Assembly: GCF_004769195.1 (NCBI RefSeq)
Contig: NZ_RQET01000007.1
Span: 1 to 64,000 of the forward strand
DNA length: 64,000 nt
Source of the DNA: Leptospira fletcheri
GTDB lineage: Bacteria; Spirochaetota; Leptospiria; Leptospirales; Leptospiraceae
Reading direction: 5' to 3'
The position numbers were made by a program, and so were the translations under genes. The notes under the pieces are model-generated. The model was not told the origin of the DNA, made no database searches, and worked only from the letters and a program-made list of their open reading frames with translations. Positions 6,470-14,765 of this stretch are shown in pieces. Each line of letters starts with the position of its first letter. The first letter of the stretch is position 1.

Positions 6470-8860
6470 TCAGATCTTAGGTAAGAAAACGTAAAAAGTA
6501 GTTTTTCCCGGTTCTGATTCTAAATCGACTCTGCCCCCGTGTTTCTCCACGATTCTTCTGCAGATATCTAAGCCAAGACCGGAGCCTTCCCCGCGAGGTT
6601 TGGTGGTAAAGAAAGGTTCGAAAATTCTGGATCTCATTTCCTTAGGGATTCCCGGTCCGTTATCCGTCACTTCTATGCATACGTTCTGATCGAATTCTTT
6701 GACGGAAATCGTGATTTTGCCTTTAAATTCTATCGCTTGCAGAGAGTTGTAGATCAGATTCGTCCAGACCTGCATGAGATCATCGGGAAAGGCTAGGATG
6801 ATCGGTCTAGAGTCGAATTCCAGCTTCAAGTCGACGCCATTTATGATTTTATTATTATAAATAATTAAAACTGTTTCTAGAGTTCCGACGATGTCGGACG
6901 GAATCTTATTGGAAATCGCTTCGATGTGGGAATAGTTTTTTAAGGCATAAGTGATTTTGGAAGTCCTTTCCACGGCAAGCCGAATCGATTCTAGGTTTCG
7001 GATCGATTGAACTTCGGACAGAATGAATTCGAGAATCGGATGGTTGCTTTTGTCCGCAAAGAATTCTTCATTTTTTTCAAGAACGGAAAGAAAACCTATG
7101 TCGATCACTTGCGAGGCCGTGGATAGAGGATCGTGGAATTCGACTTTTTTTAAGATGGCTTCCGCTTGATTTAAAGAGATTTTCCTTTCCGACCTTGTTA
7201 GGATTCTGATTTTGCCTGTAGTTCCGGCCTCTATCATGCCGAGAATGGAGTCGATCCGGGAAACATTCGCGGAAGAGAACATATTTATGTAGTTAGATAG
7301 ACGATTCGAAGTTTGTTTGAAGTAGTCCGTCAGCTCTCCGCTCAGAGCTGAGATCGCGCCTAAGGGATTGTTGATTTCGTGAGCTATCCCCGAAACCAAT
7401 TGTCCAAGAGAGGCCATTTTTTCGGAAAGAATGAGTTTGTCCTGGGTTTTCTGTAAAGTTTCTAAAGCATAGGCGATCTCCTTTCTCGCATTTTCGTTTT
7501 CGTTCAAGGTCTCACGTATTCTTTTTAGAACCAAGTTATAGCGTTTGGCGATCTGTCCGACTTCAGTAAAGGGCTCCTCGTAGACGTCGCAAAGATCTCC
7601 GGTGCGATGCTGGTGTTCCATAATACGTAAAAGGTCCACTAGGTCCGTTCTCGCGTTATGCTCGGAAAGATTAAGTCCTTCCTCCTCTTCTTTGGAGCCG
7701 ACACGTAGCGGGCCGAAAAACGGGATTCTGTTCAATATGAGAAATACGAGATATGAGGTGACAAATACGAAGATCCCTACGGATAAAATCCCGAGCAGTT
7801 GGACTTTCAATAAGGAAATTCTATCGCCGAACCCTAGCAAGGAGTAATCGGCAAGTATACCAACGGAAAGGCTTCCCCATATCCCTCCGACCAAATGGAC
7901 CGGTATTGCACCGACAGCGTCATCAATTTTAAATTTTTCTAATAATTCTTCCGAAGGAAGAAGAAGCATTCCGGCCAAGAATCCAATGACGCCGGCCTCG
8001 ACTACTGAAAACAGATCAGCACCTGCCGTAATCGCAACCGCCCCGATCAAGGAACCGTTTAAAAGAGAGGAGGGCTGTGGAACTCCTTTTGCGAACCAGG
8101 AAACGATCATTGCGGTAAGCATGGATATTCCAGACGCCATCACGGTATTTACTATGATTCCCGGTACTTTTGAGTTGAATCCGAGGGTGCTTCCTCCGTT
8201 AAATCCCAGCCATCCAAACCATAAAAGAATTCCTCCGAACATGGCTACGGGAAGGTTGCTCCCGTTGATCCGTTTCGCGATTCCTATGTCGAACCTTCCT
8301 TTTCTGGAACCTAAAACCAATAACAAAGCGAGAGAAACCCATCCACCGACGCTGTGCACTATTGTAGATCCGGCAAAATCATGAAAACCTAATCTTTTGA
8401 GCCAACCTACCGGTTCGAGGGATAGATTTCCCCCCCAGCTCCAATGGCCTGCAACCGGATAAATAAATCCGGAGACCAGGAGGGTCACGAGTAGATACGA
8501 TTGGAATTTCAACCTTTCGGCGACCGCACCCGAAACGATCGTCGCGGAAGTACCGCAAAAAACCAGTTGAAAGAGGAAAAATGCGGCAGGCCACGCTTCT
8601 TCTTTCGAAAAGATAGGGAAGAACATTGTCGTCCCCCAGAGTCCTTCGAAAGAATGGCCGAACATTAGCCCGAATCCGAAGCAATAAAATAAAAGCGTCG
8701 CGATCCCGAAATCGGCGACGTTTTTGATCGCTACGTTAATCGAATTTTTGGCGCGGGTTAATCCGGATTCGAGGACGAGGAAACCGGCCTGCATGAGGAG
8801 TACGATCCCTGAACACACGATGACCCAGAGAATATCCAATAAATTCTTTTCCGGGTACAT
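6470..8860 (-). CDS. Ammonium transporter domain fused to a sensor histidine kinase
   Basis: The 796 residues hold two modules. Residues 1 to about 385 are an Amt/Rh ammonium channel: the signature region FCGTSATIVSGAVAERLKF (101-119), the substrate-site Asp161 and both pore histidines, His169 in DFAGSTIVH and His322 in IPVH, are present. Residues about 400-475 form a helical linker. A kinase follows with H-box GIAHEINNPLGAIS (His494), N-box NLIYNSLQAI (Asn705), DNGPGIP (733-739) and GEGSGLGLDICRRIVEKHGG (757-776). About 130 residues separate the H-box from the presumed second dimerisation helix (ERTSKITYALKNYSH), twice the usual distance. It probably senses ammonium and signals to an unlinked response regulator; no receiver gene is adjacent. 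Confidence 0.92.
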   Translation of the reverse strand: MYPEKNLLDILWVIVCSGIVLLMQAGFLVLESGLTRAKNSINVAIKNVADFGIATLLFYCFGFGLMFGHSFEGLWGTTMFFPIFSKEEAWPAAFFLFQLVFCGTSATIVSGAVAERLKFQSYLLVTLLVSGFIYPVAGHWSWGGNLSLEPVGWLKRLGFHDFAGSTIVHSVGGWVSLALLLVLGSRKGRFDIGIAKRINGSNLPVAMFGGILLWFGWLGFNGGSTLGFNSKVPGIIVNTVMASGISMLTAMIVSWFAKGVPQPSSLLNGSLIGAVAITAGADLFSVVEAGVIGFLAGMLLLPSEELLEKFKIDDAVGAIPVHLVGGIWGSLSVGILADYSLLGFGDRISLLKVQLLGILSVGIFVFVTSYLVFLILNRIPFFGPLRVGSKEEEEGLNLSEHNARTDLVDLLRIMEHQHRTGDLCDVYEEPFTEVGQIAKRYNLVLKRIRETLNENENARKEIAYALETLQKTQDKLILSEKMASLGQLVSGIAHEINNPLGAISALSGELTDYFKQTSNRLSNYINMFSSANVSRIDSILGMIEAGTTGKIRILTRSERKISLNQAEAILKKVEFHDPLSTASQVIDIGFLSVLEKNEEFFADKSNHPILEFILSEVQSIRNLESIRLAVERTSKITYALKNYSHIEAISNKIPSDIVGTLETVLIIYNNKIINGVDLKLEFDSRPIILAFPDDLMQVWTNLIYNSLQAIEFKGKITISVKEFDQNVCIEVTDNGPGIPKEMRSRIFEPFFTTKPRGEGSGLGLDICRRIVEKHGGRVDLESEPGKTTFYVFLPKI

Positions 8861-9201
8861 GGCTATTTTTCCTCTAGCATCCGATTTAATTTACTTCGCT
8901 TATTCTTTAATGTCTTGCGAATAATGGACGTCTAAATCTAAAAGAATACGTTTCGTATTTGGAGCGGTCATTCGAAGAGTAAGAACTTAGAATCTATATC
9001 ATTTAGATCAACATTTTATCCGATAACTCTTCAACAAAAATCGAGGGTTTGGGTTTTTGAGACGTAAAAAGGAAACAGTATTTTTACCGAAGTGGCAAAA
9101 ATAACATAAAAATCGGTCTACTGAAGATTTCGTTTGTCGCTTCGAATGCGACAAGAGGGTCATTAGATAAAAGGATATTCCCCGAAGGAATACGGACGAA
9201 A
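8861..9201. other. Intergenic region upstream of the Amt-kinase gene
   Basis: I see no gene in this stretch. It must hold the promoter of the Amt-kinase gene (minus strand), but no clear -35/-10 pair or sigma54 element (GG-N10-GC) stood out. Confidence 0.4.
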
Positions 9202-9226
9202 GCTAGGGTGATTCTAACACCCTAGC
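9202..9226 (-). terminator. Rho-independent terminator of the DUF1304 gene
   Basis: GCTAGGGTG (9202-9210) and CACCCTAGC (9218-9226) form a perfect 9-bp stem with a 7-base loop. It starts 12 bases beyond the stop codon at 9239, and read on the minus strand it is followed by TTTCG. The T run is short. Confidence 0.65.
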
Positions 9227-9238
9227 AGTGCGGAAATA

Positions 9239-9628
9239 TTAAGCGAACATTTTCGAAAAGAGGAGGATTAACGCGACGAACGGAGGAAAGCCTTGTATGA
9301 ATGCGGCCCTCGCCATTTTCTTTCCAGCGGAAAAAAATAGAACCGTTCCTGCGCCGAATACGCTGAGGCAGGAGAAGATCATGATCGCCGGCGCATACAT
9401 CGCGTTTGCCTCGAAAAAGATCGCCCCGTAAAGGGCTCCTATTGCCAGAAAAAGATTGTAAAAGCCTTGGTTCAGAAACACGTTGCGCATCGCTTCAGCT
9501 TGTTTCGAATCCGAAACTCCGAACCTCTTAAAGATTGCAGGTTTCATCCATAGGACGCTCTCCATGATGAAGATCCAGACGTGAAGTAGGCCGACTAAAC
9601 CCGCCAAAATTCTAGCTGCGAGGATCAT
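9239..9628 (-). CDS. DUF1304 family membrane protein
   Basis: This 129-residue protein has four predicted membrane helices and matches DUF1304 in its conserved stretches: ILAGLVGLLHVWIFIMES at the N-terminus, RNVFLNQGFYNLFLAIGA in the middle, and an FIQGFPPFVAL turn near the end. The family has no established function. A GGAG ribosome binding site is found 10 bases before the ATG, and a hairpin terminator follows. The divergent neighbour is a GlxA-type regulator, which may control it; that is inference from position only. Confidence 0.85.
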   Translation of the reverse strand: MILAARILAGLVGLLHVWIFIMESVLWMKPAIFKRFGVSDSKQAEAMRNVFLNQGFYNLFLAIGALYGAIFFEANAMYAPAIMIFSCLSVFGAGTVLFFSAGKKMARAAFIQGFPPFVALILLFSKMFA

Positions 9629-9789
9629 TTTATAAACTCCGAAAATTAAGGATAGATTAACGTATCACAAGTTTCCCCGAAGGTCCAGTTCGTAAAATGC
9701 CATTTTTCAGTGCGAATAGGCCAAATTTAATCTGTCCTAATACGGTAAAAAGATTGTAATTGGCCAATTTCCGTAGCAGAACGGAAGGC

Positions 9790-10773
9790 ATGAATGTGGC
9801 CATTCTGCTTTTACGGGATTCCCCCGCTTCGGTGATTACCGGGCTTTTCGAATTTTTCGAAATCGCAGGGATAGATTTGAGATACAGGCGGTCCCGAAGA
9901 CGGTGCAACGTATTTACTGCCGCGGTAGATTCGTCTACGGTGAGGCTCCACGGAAGAGTGACCATCGAACCGGATTCGGTAGGAAGGCTGACGGAGCCTT
10001 GCGACGTAGTGATCGTGCCGGCAATCGGTCCTGAAGTTACGAACGTCGCGAATAGATTCGGGATGGAGATCGAGTGGTTAAAGGACGTGGCGCGTAAGGA
10101 GATTCGGATTGCGAGTGTTTGTTCCGGAGCCTTTCTTCTTGCTTCCGCCGGATTGCTGGACGGCAGGGCGGCGACCACCCATTGGCTTTTTGCCCCGGTT
10201 TTCCGGAGGATGTTTCCCGGTGTGAATTTGAACGTAGACCGTTTGGTCATAGATACCGGACAATTTTTGACTTCGGGGGGAAGTAACGCATTTTACGATC
10301 TCGCACTTCATTTAATCGAGCAGTCGTTTAACAGAGAGGTCGCAGTTTCCTGTGCACGGCATTTTTTGCTGGATACGGAACGTATTTCTCAAACTCCTTT
10401 TATGGCTTTTAGCTCTCAGAAACATCACAAGGACGAATCTATCGCGGCGGCTCAATCCATTCTGGAAAAGGAGTTTGCGACTTCCGTTTCCATGGAAGCT
10501 TTGGCACATAGGATCGGCTTGAACCCGCGGACGTTCAAGCGGCGTTTTAAATCTGCGACGGGAGATGCACCCTCCGTTTATCAACAACGATTAAGGATAG
10601 AATGGGCGCGGAAACGTCTTTCGGAATCGGGCGATTCGGTCGAGGAAGTCTGCTATGCCGTCGGTTATGAAAATCTAGGCTTCTTTCGCGCTCTTTTTAA
10701 GAGACATACGGGATATACTCCGTTCGAATACAGACGTAGATTGGCTAAGAATGTGGAAGGAAAGGGACGTTGA
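9790..10773 (+). CDS. GlxA-type transcriptional regulator (DJ-1/PfpI domain plus AraC HTH)
   Basis: Residues 1 to about 185 form a class I glutamine amidotransferase-like (DJ-1/PfpI) domain. The nucleophile-elbow segment IASVCSGAFLLASAGLLDG is followed by RAATTHWL, both typical of this regulator family. Residues about 215-320 are an AraC-type double helix-turn-helix (MEALAHRIGLNPRTFKRRFK, then VCYAVGYENLGFFRALFKRH). The ATG at 9790 is preferred over upstream non-ATG codons because GAACGGAAGG precedes it. Family members regulate diverse catabolic genes. The ligand and targets are not shown by the sequence. Confidence 0.9.
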   Translation: MNVAILLLRDSPASVITGLFEFFEIAGIDLRYRRSRRRCNVFTAAVDSSTVRLHGRVTIEPDSVGRLTEPCDVVIVPAIGPEVTNVANRFGMEIEWLKDVARKEIRIASVCSGAFLLASAGLLDGRAATTHWLFAPVFRRMFPGVNLNVDRLVIDTGQFLTSGGSNAFYDLALHLIEQSFNREVAVSCARHFLLDTERISQTPFMAFSSQKHHKDESIAAAQSILEKEFATSVSMEALAHRIGLNPRTFKRRFKSATGDAPSVYQQRLRIEWARKRLSESGDSVEEVCYAVGYENLGFFRALFKRHTGYTPFEYRRRLAKNVEGKGR

Positions 10774-10871
10774 TGGTTGCGAGGGATGGTCGGTGTAATT
10801 CCCGCGTAAACCGATCTATAAAAATAGAAATGACAATTAATCTGGGAGATTTACATTAACCCGGAGAGAGT

Positions 10872-11258
10872 TTGCGCAATACTTTTACCGGGCAAACACA
10901 TGTGATGGACAGACTGTTTCGTTTCATACTCGTTATTATTATTTTCTTTTCCGGATCTTCTGGGGAAATCCAGGAACGGATAGAACAGTCCGAACTATTA
11001 CTGAATACGAGAGTCAACCTTCACGTCCCATTCCAGAAGATGCGCCCCTATTTTGCTTTAGGGTTGATCGCTCACCTGGATCAAAACGAAGGAGTTCATT
11101 CAAAAGAAAAAGCGAGAAAGAGGGATTCGGAGTTTCAGATTCCTTTTGCTCAGGCTTTCGGTTTTGCTCGTGATACTTTTATTATACTTTTATATTCTTC
11201 CGGGATCGGATCGAATCAATTCTCTCGACCTCCTCCAGCATCCTTTTTAATCGTTTGA
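10872..11258 (+). CDS. Hypothetical secreted protein (128 aa)
   Basis: A TTG start at 10872 has a GGAGAGAG ribosome binding site, and an ATG at 10908 is an alternative. Either gives a hydrophobic stretch (FRFILVIIIFFSGSSG) that looks like a signal peptide. A segment NLHVPFQKMRPYFALGLIAH resembles strands of small outer membrane barrels, but the C-terminal half (after about residue 75) lacks any such pattern. This may therefore be a broken barrel protein or a chance frame. No family is recognised. Confidence 0.35.
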   Translation: MRNTFTGQTHVMDRLFRFILVIIIFFSGSSGEIQERIEQSELLLNTRVNLHVPFQKMRPYFALGLIAHLDQNEGVHSKEKARKRDSEFQIPFAQAFGFARDTFIILLYSSGIGSNQFSRPPPASFLIV

Positions 11259-11391
11259 ATACCTACGAATTCAGCGCGCTCGTTTAGACGCTTCTTCCTC
11301 GAATAAGAACGGGAAGAGTTCTGATCCGATATTCGGCATCGATTGCGAGACGAGTTTTATCTATAAAGATGAATTCCTTTGATATTAGGAT

Positions 11392-12198
11392 ATGTACTTG
11401 TTTAAAAAATCTTATATAATTATTTTCAACGTCGCCTTCCCGTTTCTACTTTTAAGCGTTCCGAGCGGCTTTTTGTCCGCCCAACAGGACCTCTTTAACG
11501 TTCCGGCGATGAATATCACAAAGAAAGGTCAAAATTTCGTCCAGGAGCAGATCATTTTTTACCAGCGTCAGATGCAATTCGATACGACCTACATGCACGG
11601 CTTGGGAAATAATCATGAGATCGGACTCAGTGCGTATAATTATTTTGTGGATACAGCGCCCAAAAAAAATTCCCTATCGGATTTTACCTCCTCTTTAGGC
11701 CCGTATCCCGCCGTGAATTCGAACTTACAATTCGTTTATCAGAAGAAGTTCGAACCGGCGGAATACTTTCATATCAGCTTAGGTACGAAAGCGGGGATCG
11801 CTTCCGGGCCAACCCCCTCCTCATCCACATTCGCGAACTCGAATTTCGTGATGACTTCCACCGAGATTAAATCGCTTAGAACTACTCTCTTCTTAGGTGG
11901 TTATTTTGGAAACTCCGCGTTTTACGGGCATTATAACCAAAGGATCTTTCCGGGAAACGAACCGAGCATTAGCAAGGTAGGCATGATGTACGGAATAGAA
12001 GTCGAAGTCGTTCGAGATAAACTCAGGGTGATGTGCGATTTGATTACGGGTGTAAATGCTCTCGGAGTCGGAGTCTGCGGATTTTCGTACCATTACAACG
12101 AATTGTACTTTATTTCCGTCGGATACCAAATCCCGAATCCGAAGGATGGAACTTTTAACCCGCATGCGTTGCTGATAGAACTGAACGCATATTTTTGA
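11392..12198 (+). CDS. Putative outer membrane beta-barrel protein
   Basis: This 268-residue protein starts with a signal peptide that ends near SGFLSAQQ. The rest shows alternating aromatic strands (NHEIGLSAYNYFVDT, FHISLGTKAGIASG, TLFLGGYFGNSAFYGHYNQR) and a terminal strand ending NAYF, which is expected for a barrel inserted by the BAM machinery. There is no clear family match. It is encoded alone, downstream of an unrelated hypothetical gene. A function in transport or adhesion cannot be distinguished. Confidence 0.65.
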   Translation: MYLFKKSYIIIFNVAFPFLLLSVPSGFLSAQQDLFNVPAMNITKKGQNFVQEQIIFYQRQMQFDTTYMHGLGNNHEIGLSAYNYFVDTAPKKNSLSDFTSSLGPYPAVNSNLQFVYQKKFEPAEYFHISLGTKAGIASGPTPSSSTFANSNFVMTSTEIKSLRTTLFLGGYFGNSAFYGHYNQRIFPGNEPSISKVGMMYGIEVEVVRDKLRVMCDLITGVNALGVGVCGFSYHYNELYFISVGYQIPNPKDGTFNPHALLIELNAYF

Positions 12199-12331
12199 GA
12201 TCCAATGGAAATTAATTGACAAGGCCGTTTTCCCCTTCAACGTAAACGAACCTTTTATCGTTCCGAAATCGGGTTCCGGTTTTGGAAGAGCTATTTGTAG
12301 TTTACGGATATTTCTGATTTACGAGGACATT

Positions 12332-12883
12332 ATGGCGGGAGTCAAAGAACGCGGATCCGATAATCTGAAGATCTGCATTTTTATTCTGTCGGTACTTTGC
12401 AATCTAAGCTGCATCGGAGAATATTATCAGGATGAGATGGACAAAACCAAGGGGAATAAGATCGCCAGAGAAGATGCGAAGAAGTTACTGACTACCGATC
12501 TTCTCGCTTTGCAGCAACGTTGTCCTCAGTTCGGCACATCCGGTTACAACTGGATGAACAGTTACTTGTTTATGCTAATATCCGATCCGTGTCCTACTTC
12601 CTCCGGAAATTCCTCCAGTTCTTCCAAATCCACCAAATCGTCCAGCAGTTCTTCCCGGAGTTCCGGCCAGGGGAATTCTTCCTTAACCGGCTGCGCCGAC
12701 TACAGCTACTTGGATCGGGGAGCGATCGCAACTTGCAGAATGCTGGTTCAGGGCGATCCCTGTACTCCCGTTAGTTGCAGTTATTGTAATGAATCAACTG
12801 CAACGGCAAACTATCGGTTTGCCGCCTTTGCGGACTGCGGTTCCGCCTTCAAATCGAACTACGTTTTTCCGCTCTTTCTTTAA
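12332..12883 (+). CDS. Serine-rich lipoprotein of unknown function
   Basis: The signal ends in LCNLSC, giving Cys27 as the likely lipidated residue. A serine and lysine low-complexity linker (about residues 91-118, mostly Ser) joins an N-terminal helical part to a C-terminal domain with about eight cysteines, which would form disulphides outside the cytoplasm. GAGGA lies 5 bases before the ATG. The linker resembles that of the Thr/Ser-rich lipoprotein at 19694. The family is not recognised; a surface-exposed lipoprotein is likely. Confidence 0.65.
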   Translation: MAGVKERGSDNLKICIFILSVLCNLSCIGEYYQDEMDKTKGNKIAREDAKKLLTTDLLALQQRCPQFGTSGYNWMNSYLFMLISDPCPTSSGNSSSSSKSTKSSSSSSRSSGQGNSSLTGCADYSYLDRGAIATCRMLVQGDPCTPVSCSYCNESTATANYRFAAFADCGSAFKSNYVFPLFL

Positions 12884-12907
12884 GTATAGCGGCTTCCATT
12901 TTCACCG

Positions 12908-13075
12908 CTATTTTACTTCCTTGCATTCGGTTCTCCATTTCATAAGACCGGCGGCGTCCGCTTTCGTTGCAGCTTTGCATTCTTCCAATGAATTGAACGT
13001 GCCGATAGTGGAATATCCTCTGTAAGAATATAACCAAAGAACCCAGACGGCAAAAAACAAAACGAATCTTTTCAT
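12908..13075 (-). CDS. Small exported protein of 55 aa
   Basis: This short frame starts MKRFVLFFAVWVLWLYSYRG, a signal peptide or membrane anchor, and continues with STIGTFNSLEECKAATKADA and MKWRTECKEVK. The two cysteines and the phrase TFNSLEECKAA are typical of small periplasmic proteins in which one disulphide closes a helical hairpin. GGAGGGAA is located 9 bases upstream of the ATG, an excellent ribosome binding site. Its stop is 25 bases from the stop of the convergent lipoprotein gene. No functional assignment is possible. Confidence 0.72.
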   Translation of the reverse strand: MKRFVLFFAVWVLWLYSYRGYSTIGTFNSLEECKAATKADAAGLMKWRTECKEVK

Positions 13076-13364
13076 ACGAAATTCCCTCCCTATTTATCCT
13101 CTCAGTACCATTCGACGAATCTTGCAAGGTTTCCATTACGTCGGATAAATTCACAATACCCTCCCAAACCAGCTAGACGAAGGTATACCGATCGCATAGG
13201 ATGCGGAAAATAGTCACTTTTCATTAATTTCTTTTTTGTAATCGGTTTTTAGGGATGCTATGGCACGAAATATTTGATGACATCCCCGATCGGTAATATC
13301 TTTTGGGCATCTGCTATACTTACGAAAATATCTTAAAACGGTATGGCGAATTAAAGGAGTCGAA

Positions 13365-13736
13365 ATGAAGAAGAACAAAATCATTTTTTGGACAAGCACG
13401 ATTATCGTCAGCCTTATGATGGCTTTTAGCGCGTTTCAAGGACTTACCAATCCTCTGGCATTCGAAGGTTTCCAACATTTGGGATTTCCGGGATATTTTA
13501 GAGTGGAGTTAAGTATCGCCAAAATCTTGGGAGTCGCCGCTATTCTGATTCCTCAAGTTCCGGAGAGAGTAAAGGAATGGGCTTATGCAGGATTCGGTAT
13601 TACTTTTATTTCCGCAGGGATCTCCCATTATTTCAGCGGAGACGAGATCGGAAAGGTGATTATGCCGTACGTGATGCTGGGGATTCTCGCGACTTCTTAC
13701 GTTTTTAGAATTAAAATCGCCGCTGAGAAAGCTTGA
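13365..13736 (+). CDS. DoxX-like family membrane protein
   Basis: This 123-residue protein has four membrane helices and DoxX-like features: the first helix is followed by LTNPLAFEGFQHLGFPGYFR, then a helix with AKILGVAAILIPQVPERVKEWAYAG and a third with FISAGISHYFSGD. A strong AAGGAG ribosome binding site precedes the ATG. DoxX_2 proteins of this size are common beside ArsR and SRPBCC genes, and an ArsR gene lies just downstream (14013). A palindromic operator between them faces that gene, so they are probably separate transcripts. The function is unknown. Confidence 0.82.
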   Translation: MKKNKIIFWTSTIIVSLMMAFSAFQGLTNPLAFEGFQHLGFPGYFRVELSIAKILGVAAILIPQVPERVKEWAYAGFGITFISAGISHYFSGDEIGKVIMPYVMLGILATSYVFRIKIAAEKA

Positions 13737-13905
13737 ACATCGATCGCTCTTAGAAATCGGCCTTATTCATAAGGTTCAACAATAAAACTCTCTCCCGGAA
13801 GCCCCGTCGTAAGGCCTCGTTTGCTTTGCGCCAGGGCTTTCAACGTTATCTCCCAAGTAAGAATGAAAATTCGCTTTTTGCGCTTGACGACGCTTATTTA
13901 TTATT

Positions 13906-13923
13906 GTTAAGTATATACTTAAC
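13906..13923. promoter_or_regulatory. Perfect 18-bp palindromic operator upstream of ArsR
   Basis: GTTAAGTATATACTTAAC is a perfect inverted repeat about 90 bases upstream of the ArsR gene at 14013. Its core GTATATACTTA recurs in both presumed operators at 1380-1399 and 1478-1493. TATACT inside it could serve as a -10 element, so autorepression is likely. Confidence 0.7.
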
Positions 13924-13944
13924 TTTTTGAAGAGTAGGCGACTT

Positions 13945-14016
13945 ATGTTAACGAAGGATTTAGCGGCAACTTTTCGCGTCCCTGCGATCGGGAAAATTAC
14001 GGAGTTTGTTATTTGA
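13945..14016 (+). CDS. Possible 23-aa leader peptide coupled to the ArsR gene
   Basis: An ATG 21 bases after the operator opens a 23-codon frame (MLTKDLAATFRVPAIGKITE and FVI). Its TGA stop overlaps the TTG start of the ArsR gene in a TTGA arrangement. Such overlap is a hallmark of translational coupling. It may instead be a chance frame in the 5' leader, since no strong ribosome binding site precedes it. Confidence 0.3.
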   Translation: MLTKDLAATFRVPAIGKITEFVI

Positions 14017-14345
14017 AGACGAAGCAATATAAAGTGGATCGTATCTTTCACGCTCTGGGGGATCCGACACGCAGAGCGATTTTGGAAATCGTCAGTAAAA
14101 GGCCGATGTCTTCTTCCAGTCTCGCCAAGCCCCTTAAAATTTCCCTCGCGGCAGTGGTCCAACATTTGAAATTGTTGGAAGAGAGCGGCTTGATCCGTAC
14201 AGAAAAACTGGGAAGGACGAGGACGTGCAGTATCGAACCGGCCGGATTGTCTCTTGCCGCGGAATGGATCACTGAAAGAAGAGCGCTCTGGGAAAGACGC
14301 TTAGACAAACTCGGAGATCTGTTGGCAGAGTCGAACGACGAATGA
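14013..14345 (+). CDS. ArsR/SdpR-family transcriptional repressor
   Basis: This 110-residue winged-helix protein has FHALGDPTRRAILEIVSKRP and a recognition helix ISLAAVVQHLKLLEESGLI. No metal-site cysteines are present. It resembles the ArsR at 1062 in the first helices but is longer at the C-terminus (AAEWITERRALWERRLDKLG), a tail typical of SdpR-like repressors. The start is a TTG, supported by GGAG 8 bases upstream (14001-14004) and by in-frame homology starting immediately. The usual SRPBCC partner is missing; the nearest upstream gene is DoxX-like. It probably regulates itself through the palindrome at 13906. Confidence 0.85.
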   Translation: MKTKQYKVDRIFHALGDPTRRAILEIVSKRPMSSSSLAKPLKISLAAVVQHLKLLEESGLIRTEKLGRTRTCSIEPAGLSLAAEWITERRALWERRLDKLGDLLAESNDE

Positions 14346-14354
14346 TTCGAGTTT

Positions 14355-14765
14355 TCAAAACGGAAAATATTTCACGGTAATTTCGGATAACATATCTTTC
14401 GTCAATGGTTTCGTTTTGAAATCGGAAAGCGCCTTTAGGTTTCTGGCTTTTTCTAGGTCATCCGGATTGTCCGACGTGGTTAACATGATGATGACGATTT
14501 TTCCTTGTAAATCGGTGTCCAGCTTATCGTACTCCGTCAGAAATTCCCAGCCGTTCATCCCGGGCATATTGATATCTAGAAAAATCAAGTCCGGATGGAC
14601 TAAGTCTTTTTCTTTTTGCTGTTTCAGATAATTCAGAGCGTCAATTGCCGAAGTCAGTGCGACTACGATATTCGCAAAGCCGTTTTTTTTTATCACTCGA
14701 TCGTGTATGAAGTTATCGTTCGAGTTGTCATCGATCAGCATAATGCAGTTGATTGAGCGATTCAT
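14355..14765 (-). CDS. Single-domain response regulator (Rcp1-like)
   Basis: This 136-residue CheY-like receiver has the acidic pair in LIDDN (residues 10-14), phosphoacceptor Asp64 in [16 protein letters not shown], and a late Lys in FKTKPL. The [10 protein letters not shown] variant and the short length fit the Rcp1 class that partners phytochrome-type kinases. It overlaps the kinase gene by four bases (ATGA), so the two are one operon, and the kinase has the matching DHp type. There is no output domain: signalling must pass to a further protein. Confidence 0.9.
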   Translation of the reverse strand: MNRSINCIMLIDDNSNDNFIHDRVIKKNGFANIVVALTSAIDALNYLKQQKEKDLVHPDLIFLDINMPGMNGWEFLTEYDKLDTDLQGKIVIIMLTTSDNPDDLEKARNLKALSDFKTKPLTKDMLSEITVKYFPF

